From assembly GCF_019084545.1 (NCBI RefSeq), contig NZ_JAHREP010000006.1:152696-216695 (forward strand): a stretch of 64,000 bases of DNA. Direction: 5' to 3'. Under the pieces are notes generated by a model. It was not told where the DNA came from. It worked only from the letters and a program-made list of their open reading frames with translations, and did no database searches. This DNA comes from Marinobacterium ramblicola (GTDB lineage Bacteria > Pseudomonadota > Gammaproteobacteria > Pseudomonadales > Balneatricaceae). Of the stretch, positions 55,059 through 63,937 are shown piece by piece. The translations under genes and the position numbers were made by a program. Numbering within the stretch: the first letter of the stretch is position 1; each line of letters begins with the position of its first letter.

Positions 55059-55382
55059 CTAACGAATCGTTTCTTGTTTGCCGGCACCATTGATCGTGTC
55101 GCGTAACATCTTTTCGTCCACCATATACAGATGCACCAACAACACCGCCACCAGTTCAAAAAGCTCTGGATCAATAGGTGCGTCGATAGGCAACCGATAG
55201 AGTCGATCAAGCAGCTCTTTATCCTTCACCACCTTGATGCCGCTTTGTGGTTTACCAGCTGCTTCCAGCACTGACTCCGCAGTAATGCCCGCGCCTTTTA
55301 AAATTACTCTCGGCACACCTGCCCCGGGAGGACACTCGAGTCCAACAACCCGTTTTACCTTTTTCTCCTCGCCTGACATCAC
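55059..55382 (-). CDS. fhlB: Stand-alone FlhB C-terminal homologue (FhlB)
   Basis: 107 residues resembling only the cytoplasmic C-terminal part of FlhB, after the NPTH cleavage site: VPRVILKGAGITAESVLEAA corresponds to the segment after the cleavage, and GIKVVKDKELLDRLYRLPI with the following DPELFELVAVLLVHLYMVD matches the last FlhB helices. It has no membrane segment and no NPTH. FhlB proteins can partly replace the FlhB C-domain in export switching. It overlaps the fliK-like gene by 4 bases. Confidence 0.85.
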   Translation of the reverse strand: MMSGEEKKVKRVVGLECPPGAGVPRVILKGAGITAESVLEAAGKPQSGIKVVKDKELLDRLYRLPIDAPIDPELFELVAVLLVHLYMVDEKMLRDTINGAGKQETIR

Positions 55383-56614
55383 AACACCCGACTCAAGCTG
55401 TCTTGAAGGTAATGGTGCTCAATAACCGCCTGCGGTACGGTCAAATCATCACCACCTACCTCATACCGGATTTCATCCACAGCCCACCCCCATTCAGCCA
55501 AGGAGTCGGTCAATACGCTTAACTGACTACTGAGCACGTCGGCGACTTCAACGTTTTCGGCACCAATCCGCAGACTAAGATGACGATCAGCGGTCTTCGC
55601 TTCGATCTGGACCTTTCCGAGGTTTTCAGTGCTGAGGGAAAAAACAGCCTTACGATACCGAAGGGCGTTATCACTGCCTTGCTGTGCTGAGCCGCCACCC
55701 TGTTCAGCAAATAGAGCCAAGCTGAGTTCGACCATACGTTCGCCAAACCACAGGGGTATCAACAACACTCTATGAGCGATTGAACTCTCGGTTTGGCCAT
55801 TGAGTATCTGCATTCCCAATTGCCACTCAGTCAAGTTCTCTTGCTCCCGCCCCTCATCGCCGCCCTGTTGATCATTCATCTCCATAAGCGAGCCCGAATC
55901 GACCTTTTGCGGATCAGTCACCACCGAGGGCTGGTCTTGTATGGATTGGGTTAAGAGGTCGGATATACGATTAAGCAACGGCGCCAGACCTTGAATAAGC
56001 ACCGATTCTGGTTTGTCATCGGAACCAGCCTCCAGTTGCACGCCGGGGTAGAATGTGGAGCCCCCGGCTGATTCAAGTTGCGCCATAACGCGCTGAACAG
56101 CGCGGACTAACACTGGATCAAGGGGCAATCCCAACTTGCGCACGATTAATGCGCTGGCCCCAAGGTTAGTTGCATCCAACTTACTTTGAAGCTTTGTGAA
56201 TGCCGCCAATTCGGACTTCGACAGACTCGCCAGGAATTTATCAAGAAAATCCGGAAACTGATCGGAACCAGACAACCCTAGGTTCTGTTTGGTCGTCGTC
56301 CCATCTGTTACAGACTGCGCCTCGTTGAAAGCGCTGCTTAGAACACGCTGCAGGTGTACTTTGTCATCCAGGCGGATGACCCGCCCCTGCACCTGATCTC
56401 CAACCCTAAGCGGAATAGCGCTATCCACTACTTTCTCGTGGCCGCCGAAACGGACAGCGTATCGATTACCTTCGTAATGCCTTAGCACCTTGCCTTTAAT
56501 AATCTGGCCCAGCGTAAGCTTGTCACCAAAATCGGCATCTGTACCGAAGGTCAGCGCCCGCGAATTTTCACCGACGCTACCTGGAACCGTGCTGTGCACA
56601 TTTACGACCGTCAC
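55379..56614 (-). CDS. fliK: FliK-like hook-length control protein
   Basis: 411 residues. The C-terminal 110 residues have the FliK pattern: FGERMVELSLALFAEQGGGS, AVFSLSTENLGKVQIEAKTA, DRHLSLRIGAENVEVADVLS and LTDSLAEWGWAVDEIRYEV. The N-terminal part is variable, as expected of a molecular ruler. An early segment, IIKGKVLRHYEGNRYAVRF, may be a small beta barrel. It lies between flhA and fhlB, next to the export-switch genes it would act on. Assignment rests on the C-domain pattern and context. Confidence 0.75.
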   Translation of the reverse strand: MTVVNVHSTVPGSVGENSRALTFGTDADFGDKLTLGQIIKGKVLRHYEGNRYAVRFGGHEKVVDSAIPLRVGDQVQGRVIRLDDKVHLQRVLSSAFNEAQSVTDGTTTKQNLGLSGSDQFPDFLDKFLASLSKSELAAFTKLQSKLDATNLGASALIVRKLGLPLDPVLVRAVQRVMAQLESAGGSTFYPGVQLEAGSDDKPESVLIQGLAPLLNRISDLLTQSIQDQPSVVTDPQKVDSGSLMEMNDQQGGDEGREQENLTEWQLGMQILNGQTESSIAHRVLLIPLWFGERMVELSLALFAEQGGGSAQQGSDNALRYRKAVFSLSTENLGKVQIEAKTADRHLSLRIGAENVEVADVLSSQLSVLTDSLAEWGWAVDEIRYEVGGDDLTVPQAVIEHHYLQDSLSRVL

Positions 56615-58650
56615 AACGACACCATCCCATGCGATTGCACGTTAAATGTCGGCGGCACTTCCGACATCGACAGAACGGAGAGGTGCGGAATGCTTCGTTC
56701 GGTGATCCTCCTGATATGCCGCCTTAGCTCAGGTGAACATAATAGAACCGGCGATAAGCTGGAGGTCATCATGCTCTCAGTCTGCGCAGCCAAACGGGTC
56801 AGCACCTGCTCAGCGAAGCCTGGCTCGATTGCCAGCATGCTCCTATCCGCATCTCGCCTCAGGCCGGTCGACAGTTTCTGCTCAATTTTTGGATCAAATA
56901 CCAAAACCTTCAGATTCTTCCCTTTAGCGAGGGGCTGACAGATAGAGGCGCCAAGTTTCTGCCGCACCACCTCTGTCAGAAGTTCGGCATCCTTGCTTTG
57001 CTTACCTTCGTCAACCAGCGCTTCCAGGATCATCTCCAAATTACGAATGGATACCTTTTCGCGCAGCAATCGTTGCAAAATCTTTTGCACATCGCCCATC
57101 GACAGCACACCCGGAACCAGCTCCTCCACCAGGCCGGCATTCCGCTGTTTAACTCGATCAATTAGTTTTTCGGTTTCTCCGCGTGTCAGCAGATTCGCAC
57201 TGTGCTGGCGCACCAGCTCGGAAAGATGTGTCATCAATACACTCATTGGCTGGATCACGGTATAGCCAGCCTCCACAGCTGCGTCGCGCTGCTGATCGAC
57301 GATCCAAATGGCAGGCATATTGAAGGTTGGGTCACGGGTTTCCGGCCCGTCCAGCTTCGCGGTTACATTTCCCGGATTGATAGCCAGGATACGATCAGGC
57401 AGCAGCTCACCCTCTCCCACCTTCGCGCCGTACATCCAAACTTCGTATTGGTGAGGTGGCAGCTTTTTATCGTCCTTGGCTCTTAGACGAGGCATTACGA
57501 AGCCCATATCCAATGCATACTGCTTCCTGAAAGAGGCAACCTTATCCATCATCAGGCTGTCGTCACTATTGAACAGCTCTACCAGATTCATACCGACACG
57601 GATCTCCAGCGCCTCGACGGTGAGCATGCCGTAAATGTCATCCTCCGAGCCGGCTTCAACTTCGTCCTGTTCGATATCGGCTTCATCCTCCGGTTCTCTT
57701 TTGATGGCAAAGAACAACATACAACCGAAGACGAGCAGGAGAACCAATACAGGAAATGCCGGGATACCCGGGATAAAGAGCGCCATGGTTAGCGCTGCAC
57801 AGACGATCCATAGAATCTTCGGAAAGGCCGTTATCTGCCTTGAGATCTCTTTACTGAGGAAAGCGTCCGACGCGGCACGGGTTACAATCACCCCCGTTCC
57901 GGTCGAGATAACCAGCGCCGGAATCTGCGTGACGATACCGTCCCCGATGGTCAGAAGAGTGAAGGTCTGAAGCGCTTCTCCCCACTCCATACCTCGTTGC
58001 GCAATTCCTATCGTCAAACCGCCAACAATGTCGATAAGAATAATGATGATGCCCGCGATAGCATCACCTTTAACAAACTTTGAGGCCCCATCCATGGCGC
58101 CATAAAAATTTGTCTCCTTCTCAATCAGCTTCCGCCGCTCCTGCGCCTGCTTCTCGGTGATCAACCCCATATTCAGGTCAGCATCGATACTCATCTGCTT
58201 GCCGGGCATACCGTCGAGAGTAAAGCGTGCAGATACTTCGGCCACCCTCTGCGCGCCGTTCGTTACGACGACATACTGCACAACAATCAGCACCAGGAAG
58301 ACGATCATCCCGATAACGTAGTTGCCACCCACCACATGTGACCCAATCGTCGATATCACCTTACCCGCGTCCGCATCGGACAGTATCAAACGAGTCGCGG
58401 CAATATTCAGCGAGAGTCGAAACAGAGTGACGATCAATAACAGTGACGGAAAGGTCGAAAACTGAAGCGGCTTCTCGACATAGAAGGTAAGTAGAAGAAT
58501 AACAAGCGCAAGGCTCAGGTTACTGATCAACAGAAAGTCCAAAAGCCCAGACGGAATGGGCATGAACAGCACCATCAAGATACCGGTCACACAAAGTACC
58601 AATATCAGATCACCCTGTTTTCCCAATGTGCTGCGCAGGTAGGCGATCAT
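56611..58650 (-). CDS. flhA: Flagellar export protein FlhA
   Basis: 679 residues. Eight N-terminal membrane helices with the conserved LFRLSLNIAATRLIL and, between them, the FHIPEP-type region (GKQMSIDADLNMGLITEKQAQERR) and GDGIVTQIPALVISTGTGVIVTR. A cytoplasmic C-domain follows from about 330 (TVEALEIRVGMNLVELFNS, RQHSANLLTRGETEKLIDRV, LVEELVPGVLSMGDVQKILQ). It forms the nonameric docking ring of the export gate. It overlaps flhB and fliK by 4 bases each. Confidence 0.97.
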   Translation of the reverse strand: MIAYLRSTLGKQGDLILVLCVTGILMVLFMPIPSGLLDFLLISNLSLALVILLLTFYVEKPLQFSTFPSLLLIVTLFRLSLNIAATRLILSDADAGKVISTIGSHVVGGNYVIGMIVFLVLIVVQYVVVTNGAQRVAEVSARFTLDGMPGKQMSIDADLNMGLITEKQAQERRKLIEKETNFYGAMDGASKFVKGDAIAGIIIILIDIVGGLTIGIAQRGMEWGEALQTFTLLTIGDGIVTQIPALVISTGTGVIVTRAASDAFLSKEISRQITAFPKILWIVCAALTMALFIPGIPAFPVLVLLLVFGCMLFFAIKREPEDEADIEQDEVEAGSEDDIYGMLTVEALEIRVGMNLVELFNSDDSLMMDKVASFRKQYALDMGFVMPRLRAKDDKKLPPHQYEVWMYGAKVGEGELLPDRILAINPGNVTAKLDGPETRDPTFNMPAIWIVDQQRDAAVEAGYTVIQPMSVLMTHLSELVRQHSANLLTRGETEKLIDRVKQRNAGLVEELVPGVLSMGDVQKILQRLLREKVSIRNLEMILEALVDEGKQSKDAELLTEVVRQKLGASICQPLAKGKNLKVLVFDPKIEQKLSTGLRRDADRSMLAIEPGFAEQVLTRLAAQTESMMTSSLSPVLLCSPELRRHIRRITERSIPHLSVLSMSEVPPTFNVQSHGMVSL

Positions 58651-59768
58651 AGTTGAGCCCTCCGCACAGTACGACCGGTCCCGCTCACCAGTCCCGCCTG
58701 CATATCACGCTGCAGGTATATCCAAGCAAGAATCTTCGCAACCGTTGGAAACAACTTCTCTGGAACCGGGTCGTCGATAGCGGTGTTATTAAACAGCGCA
58801 CGCGCCAACGGCTTGTTTTCAACCATCACAACCCTGTGCTTACGCGCCACTTGCCGCATCTTCATGGCTAGATCACCGGCCCCTTTCGCGATCACCTGCG
58901 GCGCCGACGACTGTCCCCGCTCATACTTGATCGCAACGGACAGGTGTGTCGGGTTGGTAATCAATACATCGGCATCCGGAACACGTTGCACGGCGCCGGC
59001 ACGCTTTACGGCCTCCCTCTGCAGTTGGCGCCGCTTAGCCCTGATCTGGGGATCACCCTCACGCCGCTTCACCTCCTCCTTAAGATCACGCCGACTCATG
59101 CGCATCTGTTGAGAAAAGTCCCAACGGCTATACATGAGATCGAGCAGTGCAATCAACAAAATCGCGAGCAGCAGCTTATAGGCCAACACCCTACCATGCG
59201 CCATCACGACAGCCGGATAGACATGAGGATCGGTATCAAGCAAGGCAACAACCTTCGGCAACAGAGCCGAAATTGCAAAGTAGAGAATCGAGCCGAAGAT
59301 CCCGATCTTGATGATCGTCTTGATCGCTTCAAACAACAGCTTCTTGGAAAAGACCCGCTTGAAACCTGTGACCGGGTTGAGTCGGTTCATATCGGGCTTC
59401 AATGGAAAGAAAGAGAATATCGGCCCTGTCTGGAACATATTGGCCACTATGCCGGTGAGCATCAGCGCCGCAACAAAGGGAGCCAGCAGGTGCACGAGAA
59501 AGGATGTTGTGTATTCGAATATCCCAGCCGCTGACCTGGCATCCAAGTCGACCGCTCCAGCTGCCGACAGCAACTCCTTGCTCAGCACCAGCTGCTTCTC
59601 AATCAGGCCATCCCCCATGAAATAGGAAACCACGAGAGCCACCGAGAGCAGCAGCAACGAGTTGATCTCCAGGCTTTTCGCCACCTGCCCACGTTTGCGA
59701 GCTTCACGCAACTTAAACGGCGTTGCTGGTTCACTACGATCCTGGTCCTGATCTGATCCTGCAGCCAT
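58647..59768 (-). CDS. flhB: Flagellar export switch protein FlhB
   Basis: 373 residues. Four membrane helices between about 36 and 215, then the cytoplasmic domain with the autocleavage site NPTH at residues 272-275 (DVLITNPTHLSVAIKYERG). Upstream, KREGDPQIRAKRRQLQREA-like linker is conserved. It is full length, so the separate FhlB gene at 55059 is an addition, not a replacement. FlhB switches export specificity from hook to late substrates together with FliK. Confidence 0.97.
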   Translation of the reverse strand: MAAGSDQDQDRSEPATPFKLREARKRGQVAKSLEINSLLLLSVALVVSYFMGDGLIEKQLVLSKELLSAAGAVDLDARSAAGIFEYTTSFLVHLLAPFVAALMLTGIVANMFQTGPIFSFFPLKPDMNRLNPVTGFKRVFSKKLLFEAIKTIIKIGIFGSILYFAISALLPKVVALLDTDPHVYPAVVMAHGRVLAYKLLLAILLIALLDLMYSRWDFSQQMRMSRRDLKEEVKRREGDPQIRAKRRQLQREAVKRAGAVQRVPDADVLITNPTHLSVAIKYERGQSSAPQVIAKGAGDLAMKMRQVARKHRVVMVENKPLARALFNNTAIDDPVPEKLFPTVAKILAWIYLQRDMQAGLVSGTGRTVRRAQL

Positions 59769-59790
59769 GCTTAGCCTTTACATTCCTTTT

Positions 59791-60555
59791 TCAAGCCAAC
59801 GCCCTCTCCCAGTAACGGAAGATCGATTCAAAGATTTTTGATACCAGCGGGCTCATATACTTCAGCGACGCAGCAAGCACCACGAGCCCGACGAAGGTTT
59901 TAAGCGGCAGTCCAACGATGAAGATATTGACCTGAGGCATAGTGCGGGCGGCAACGGCCATCCCGGCATCAAGCAGCAACAAGATAAAGACCGCAGGCGC
60001 CACCAGCATCAAGCCGAATACAAACATCCGCCCAAACTGGTATACGACATGTTCGATATCGAAATGAACTAGCCCCTGCCCTATCGGTATCTGCTGAAAG
60101 GAGTAAGCAATCCCTCTCATCACCACGTGATGACCGTCGAGCAGGAAGAAGGTCACCACTGCCATCAAATTGAGGATATTTCCAAGCAACGGCCCCTGGG
60201 TGTTGGTAGAGGGGTTGATAAGATTGGCGACACCGAAGCCCATCTGAAAGTCCAGTATCCTGCCGCCAAACAGGAATGCCCCGAACGCAGCGTATAGACC
60301 GAAAGCCATCAACGCGCCAACGAATAACTCGTACGATGAGGCTAAAAACAGATCACCAAGGGTGTGAGGCACCTGCGTCGGCCGGATGTGAAGGCTGGCA
60401 ACAAACACAGCAGAGAGCGCCAGCAGCAGAAGCACGCGGATATTTACCGGTACCTGCGTAGTCGCAAAGAGAGGCGTCATTAGAAACAGCGCACCAAGAC
60501 GAATAAACGCCAGCAGAGTCGCCGTTACAAATGCCATATCTGCATTTAGTTGCAT
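59791..60555 (-). CDS. fliR: Flagellar export gate protein FliR
   Basis: 254 residues, six membrane helices. ATLLAFIRLGALFLMTPLFA near the N-terminus, FGGRILDFQMGFGVANLINP, NIFIVGLPLKTFVGLVVLAA near the C-terminus. FliR contributes one subunit to the FliP5Q4R1 export core. It lies between fliQ and flhB. Confidence 0.95.
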   Translation of the reverse strand: MQLNADMAFVTATLLAFIRLGALFLMTPLFATTQVPVNIRVLLLLALSAVFVASLHIRPTQVPHTLGDLFLASSYELFVGALMAFGLYAAFGAFLFGGRILDFQMGFGVANLINPSTNTQGPLLGNILNLMAVVTFFLLDGHHVVMRGIAYSFQQIPIGQGLVHFDIEHVVYQFGRMFVFGLMLVAPAVFILLLLDAGMAVAARTMPQVNIFIVGLPLKTFVGLVVLAASLKYMSPLVSKIFESIFRYWERALA

Positions 60556-60607
60556 TCATCAACCCACCCGACACCCCATCCTGAGCGTCAGTTCATACAC
60601 TTTATTG

Positions 60608-60874
60608 TTAAAAATAGAGTGGGATATTTCGGATAACCGAGGATGAAAACTCTAAAAGAATTGCCATCATCCACGGCCCCAAGGCGATGAGAACCAGGGC
60701 TACAGTGAGAATTTTCGGCACAAACGTCAGGGACATCTCCTGAATCTGAGTGACCACCTGAAAAATACTGATCAACAGGCCAACCAGCATACTGAGGCCG
60801 AGTACCGGCCCTGCAAGCCAGATAGCAGTCCACAGCATTTCGTTTGTAAGAGCTAACGCGAAGTCTGTGCTCAT
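60608..60874 (-). CDS. fliQ: Flagellar export gate protein FliQ
   Basis: 88 residues from the ATG at 60874 with GAAGGG upstream. Two membrane hairpin helices: MLWTAIWLAGPVLGLSMLVG and ILTVALVLIALGPWMMAILL, with the conserved SIFQVVTQIQEMSLTFVPK between them. It is the first gene of the operon running down to fliA. In-frame upstream codons to 61042 would add an unrelated cysteine-rich stretch and are rejected. Confidence 0.94.
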   Translation of the reverse strand: MSTDFALALTNEMLWTAIWLAGPVLGLSMLVGLLISIFQVVTQIQEMSLTFVPKILTVALVLIALGPWMMAILLEFSSSVIRNIPLYF

Positions 60875-61274
60875 TCCCTTCAGTCCCTGGACTCGACAAC
60901 ATCTACCCTGAGTCCCACTATTTACAGCAGTCTTCGCCGTATCCAATACGGCTTCTATTACAATTTTTACGTCAACAACCCTAAACATATTCGCGACTAT
61001 GCGGATACATTTGTAGCGGTTGCCGAGCGCAATTCTAACCACAGTTCCCCTTTAGCGACAATATGCCAGGGGATTAATCTCAGTTTTTTATAAATCCAAA
61101 GTTAACATCAGGATGCTAACAAACCGTTGTGGCGAAAGCGTAACCGTAACCCATCAACACCCTATCCTATTGAAATAAAAAGACAATTAACCAAAAAAGA
61201 CGAATGCGCAATGATTAGGTAGACTGTCAACCGTACTCTCCCGGACAATCATCAGTAACCAAGGACAGAGACTA
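60875..61274. other. Divergent promoter region, flagellar operon / TPR operon
   Basis: 400 bases without a gene, AT-rich. It holds a perfect GCCGTAT/ATACGGC hairpin with a 3-base loop at 60936-60952. On the minus strand TAAA and GCCGTATT lie 13 bases apart just upstream of it, a poor sigma-28-like pair (consensus spacing 15). I found no -24/-12 sigma-54 promoter. Strong promoters are not obvious by eye. Confidence 0.4.
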
Positions 61275-61766
61275 ATGCCCGATCAAAAACCCCGAACGCA
61301 GGTGGAAACTCTGCTCATCGACGCCACCGAGCAAGCCAAGCAAGGCAACCTCGACGAGGCCATCAGCACGCTGAAATCCCTACTCGCATTAGAGCCCAAT
61401 CACGAGCTGTCACTGGGGATGCTGGCATCGGTCTACTTGCAGCTCGGACTGACACAACAGGCATCGGATCTGTTCGAGCAATTACTGGAAACCTATCCCG
61501 AAAACCCTCTGGCACGGTTTCAACTGGGGATGGCCAAACTTAACAGCAGCGATCCCAAAGGTGCGCTCGAAACCTGGCGCCCAATGCTCGAAATGAAAGA
61601 CGAATTCATGGCAAACTTTCATAGCGCGCTGGCACATCTCCAGCTAGGGAGTACAGAGCAAGCCAGGGAGTGCCTTGAACGGGCGAGCCAACATATGCCG
61701 CAAACCCATCCCCTATACCCACAACTGGTCAACCTCTACGGGCAACTGACAGAACGGATGTCGTAA
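61275..61766 (+). CDS. TPR-repeat protein (short)
   Basis: 163 residues, AAGGACAG upstream. Helical pairs match the TPR pattern: AKQGNLDEAISTLKSLLALEPNHE, LGMLASVYLQLGLTQQASDLFEQLL, ARFQLGMAKLNSSDPKGALET, HSALAHLQLGSTEQARECLE. About four repeats and no signal peptide, so it is cytoplasmic. It is first of a three-gene run, 2 bases before the next TPR gene, and divergent from the flagellar operon. It could be a chaperone or scaffold; no specific function is visible. Confidence 0.8.
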   Translation: MPDQKPRTQVETLLIDATEQAKQGNLDEAISTLKSLLALEPNHELSLGMLASVYLQLGLTQQASDLFEQLLETYPENPLARFQLGMAKLNSSDPKGALETWRPMLEMKDEFMANFHSALAHLQLGSTEQARECLERASQHMPQTHPLYPQLVNLYGQLTERMS

Positions 61767-61768
61767 CG

Positions 61769-62947
61769 ATGAATTCCACAGCGAATGCGAAAGAAGCCGA
61801 GATCAAGCGTTTCGAAACCTATATCAAGCAAGACCCTAAAAACGCTCTGCTCTGGACAAACCTGGGGGACCTGTACCATCAATCCGGCCGCTGGGAGGAA
61901 GCGATCGCCTGTTATGAGAAGTGCCTGATGTTCGACGAAGGCAACATGATCGCGCGTAGCCGACTGTCGAATGTCCTGATCAGCCAACACCGCTTCGATG
62001 AAGCGGAACAGATCATTCAAGGCATCATGGCTCAGACAGGGGAGGATAGCGCTCTGCTACACAACCTGGGGCTAACCCTCTTCTATCAACGCAAGTTCGA
62101 CGAGGCACAGGCAGCATTCCAGAAAGCCCGTGAGATGGGGATACACACCCCGAATAACCTTGCCTATATGGTGTATGCCCTGCACAAGAAGAACGATACT
62201 GCGCAGGCACTTGAGCTGGCACAAACCTGGCTGCAGGAATCACCTGGGGAAAAAACCGAAGGTTACATCTCGATGCTGGAGATGGATCACGGCGATATGG
62301 ATGCGGCAAAAATTCGCGCCCAGCACCTTCTGCAGCAACATCCCGAGAACCCCGACGCAAATGTCGTGATGGGTACCTGGCATATGGAACAGCAGCAGGT
62401 ATCGCAAGCGGTCACCCACTTTCAGCAGGTGGTTCAATCCGAGCCCAACAACCCGCGGGGCTGGCAAGGGCTAGGGCTGGCCTACATGCATCAACAGGAC
62501 TTTCCCAAAGCGATCGAAGCACTGAACAAAGCCAACGACGCCATGGCCGGATATCCGACCAACCACCTGATCATCGGGTGGGCTAAGCTCGCCAACCAGG
62601 ATGCCGTCGGAGCCGAACAGGCCTTCCGCAAGGCGATCGAGATAGACCACAACTTCGGTGAGGCCCACGGCGGCTTGGCATCTGCCCTCGTGTTTCAAAA
62701 CAGGTTGGATGAAGCCAGAGGTGAGATCAAAAAAGCGATGGGGCTTTCGCCCAAGGGGTTTGGCGCCGTATACGCGCAGTCGATATCGATGCAGCTCAGG
62801 GGCAAAGGGGAACAGGGCACCAAAATGCTGGCAAAACTGCTGGAGCAAAAACCACTACCTAGGTCCAAACCCATGATCGAATATATTCAGGACTACCTGA
62901 AAAGCCAGGGGCATGCATCGACTCCGAGAGATCTGGACAAAAAATAG
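61769..62947 (+). CDS. TPR-repeat protein (long)
   Basis: 392 residues, at least eight TPR units along the whole length (for example NALLWTNLGDLYHQSGRWEEAI, SALLHNLGLTLFYQRKFDEA, RGWQGLGLAYMHQQDFPKAIEAL, NFGEAHGGLASALVFQNRLDEA). No signal peptide, membrane helix or enzymatic domain. It is placed between a shorter TPR gene and a lipoprotein gene on the same strand. It may form a protein-protein scaffold; partner unknown. Confidence 0.85.
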   Translation: MNSTANAKEAEIKRFETYIKQDPKNALLWTNLGDLYHQSGRWEEAIACYEKCLMFDEGNMIARSRLSNVLISQHRFDEAEQIIQGIMAQTGEDSALLHNLGLTLFYQRKFDEAQAAFQKAREMGIHTPNNLAYMVYALHKKNDTAQALELAQTWLQESPGEKTEGYISMLEMDHGDMDAAKIRAQHLLQQHPENPDANVVMGTWHMEQQQVSQAVTHFQQVVQSEPNNPRGWQGLGLAYMHQQDFPKAIEALNKANDAMAGYPTNHLIIGWAKLANQDAVGAEQAFRKAIEIDHNFGEAHGGLASALVFQNRLDEARGEIKKAMGLSPKGFGAVYAQSISMQLRGKGEQGTKMLAKLLEQKPLPRSKPMIEYIQDYLKSQGHASTPRDLDKK

Positions 62948-62977
62948 AGCACCCCCCTTATGTCAAGGATGATAGTT

Positions 62978-63838
62978 ATGAAAAAGATCTTTCTCCTTAC
63001 TGCTGTGATTGTCAGCCTTGCTGGCTGCGCACAACTGAAAACATCCCCTGCATTCCCTACCACTTACGATACCATCACGATCAAATCAGAAGACGAAACT
63101 CTCGGCCTCAACAGGCCGATAGGCTCGTATGAAGTGCCTAATAGCATGTACGTCATCGGAAAGTTTAAGCCCTTGGAAACAGCCCACAAGATGACAGGCC
63201 TGTTGGGCGTCATGGCTGCACACAGCAGCGGGAAAGAGGCTAGCCAGGCGTTCGTCACAGGACACGAAGGCAGCTTGCAATACTCCCTCTCAGAACAGGT
63301 ACTCAGCATTGCTAGACAGGTCATCGATGACAATAACGCTCAGAACCGCTTCCGAATAGGTGTGCCCGAAAGCCCAGACAACACCCTCATACTGCGACCC
63401 TGGGTCTATCTAGGCACCAGTGACGCGATTAACGCGAGACTCTATGTATATATGCGCGCATCGCTACGTAATGTGAGCGGCAGTGAGGAGTGGTCAAATG
63501 TCTACATCTACCACGCCCCCACACCTCACCCCTTCACCGGCCCTAGAGGCTGGCTAAGCGAGGATGCAAAGCTCGCGAAAGAATATGCAGACGCCGGCAT
63601 CCGCGCTGCCCTTTCAGTATTGATGAACGAAGTTGAACAGGGACGACCAACAGCCCGCTCAGCCAGAGTTGAGTTGGATGGGATAGTCTCGGCCATGCCC
63701 GGCACCTACGATGCTACAATACTCGGCGAGTACAATGGCATGACGATACTGAGCCCCAAAACCGCTACTGCTTCACTGATGTTTGGATCACATATTTTGC
63801 CGAAAGGGCACTATCGGGTAGTTAGCGCGAGCCAATAG
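62978..63838 (+). CDS. Putative outer-membrane lipoprotein
   Basis: 286 residues from the ATG at 62978, with AAGGA upstream; an in-frame ATG 18 bases earlier lacks a site. Lipoprotein signal KKIFLLTAVIVSLAGC with the lipid-modified cysteine at about residue 17 and alanine at +2, so export to the outer membrane is predicted. The mature protein has no recognised family. It contains YSLSEQVLSIARQVIDDN, NTLILRPWVYLGTSDAINAR and AKLAKEYADAGIRAALSVLM. It follows the TPR genes by 30 bases and is probably co-transcribed. Confidence 0.75.
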   Translation: MKKIFLLTAVIVSLAGCAQLKTSPAFPTTYDTITIKSEDETLGLNRPIGSYEVPNSMYVIGKFKPLETAHKMTGLLGVMAAHSSGKEASQAFVTGHEGSLQYSLSEQVLSIARQVIDDNNAQNRFRIGVPESPDNTLILRPWVYLGTSDAINARLYVYMRASLRNVSGSEEWSNVYIYHAPTPHPFTGPRGWLSEDAKLAKEYADAGIRAALSVLMNEVEQGRPTARSARVELDGIVSAMPGTYDATILGEYNGMTILSPKTATASLMFGSHILPKGHYRVVSASQ

Positions 63839-63881
63839 ACAATCGAACTAAATGGCCGCACTTTAGTGCGATGGCATTTAT

Positions 63882-63917
63882 CTGGCAGTTACCTACTGAA
63901 GAGATGGTAGCTGCCAG
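63882..63917. other. Long inverted repeat after the lipoprotein gene
   Basis: CTGGCAGTTACC and GGTAGCTGCCAG pair over 12 positions (one wobble) with a 12-base loop. No T-run follows on the plus strand, so it is not an obvious intrinsic terminator. It lies 44 bases after the lipoprotein stop. Confidence 0.5.
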
Positions 63918-63937
63918 AACTAATGTCAATGCCGGTC

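Noticed and set aside
60588..61042. Upstream extension of fliQ and an alternative frame ORF
   Set aside because: The extra residues are cysteine-rich and unlike FliQ. The conserved protein starts at 60874.
60900..61260. Sigma-54 or strong sigma-28 promoter before fliQ
   Set aside because: No -24/-12 elements found, and the only TAAA/GCCG pair has the wrong spacing.
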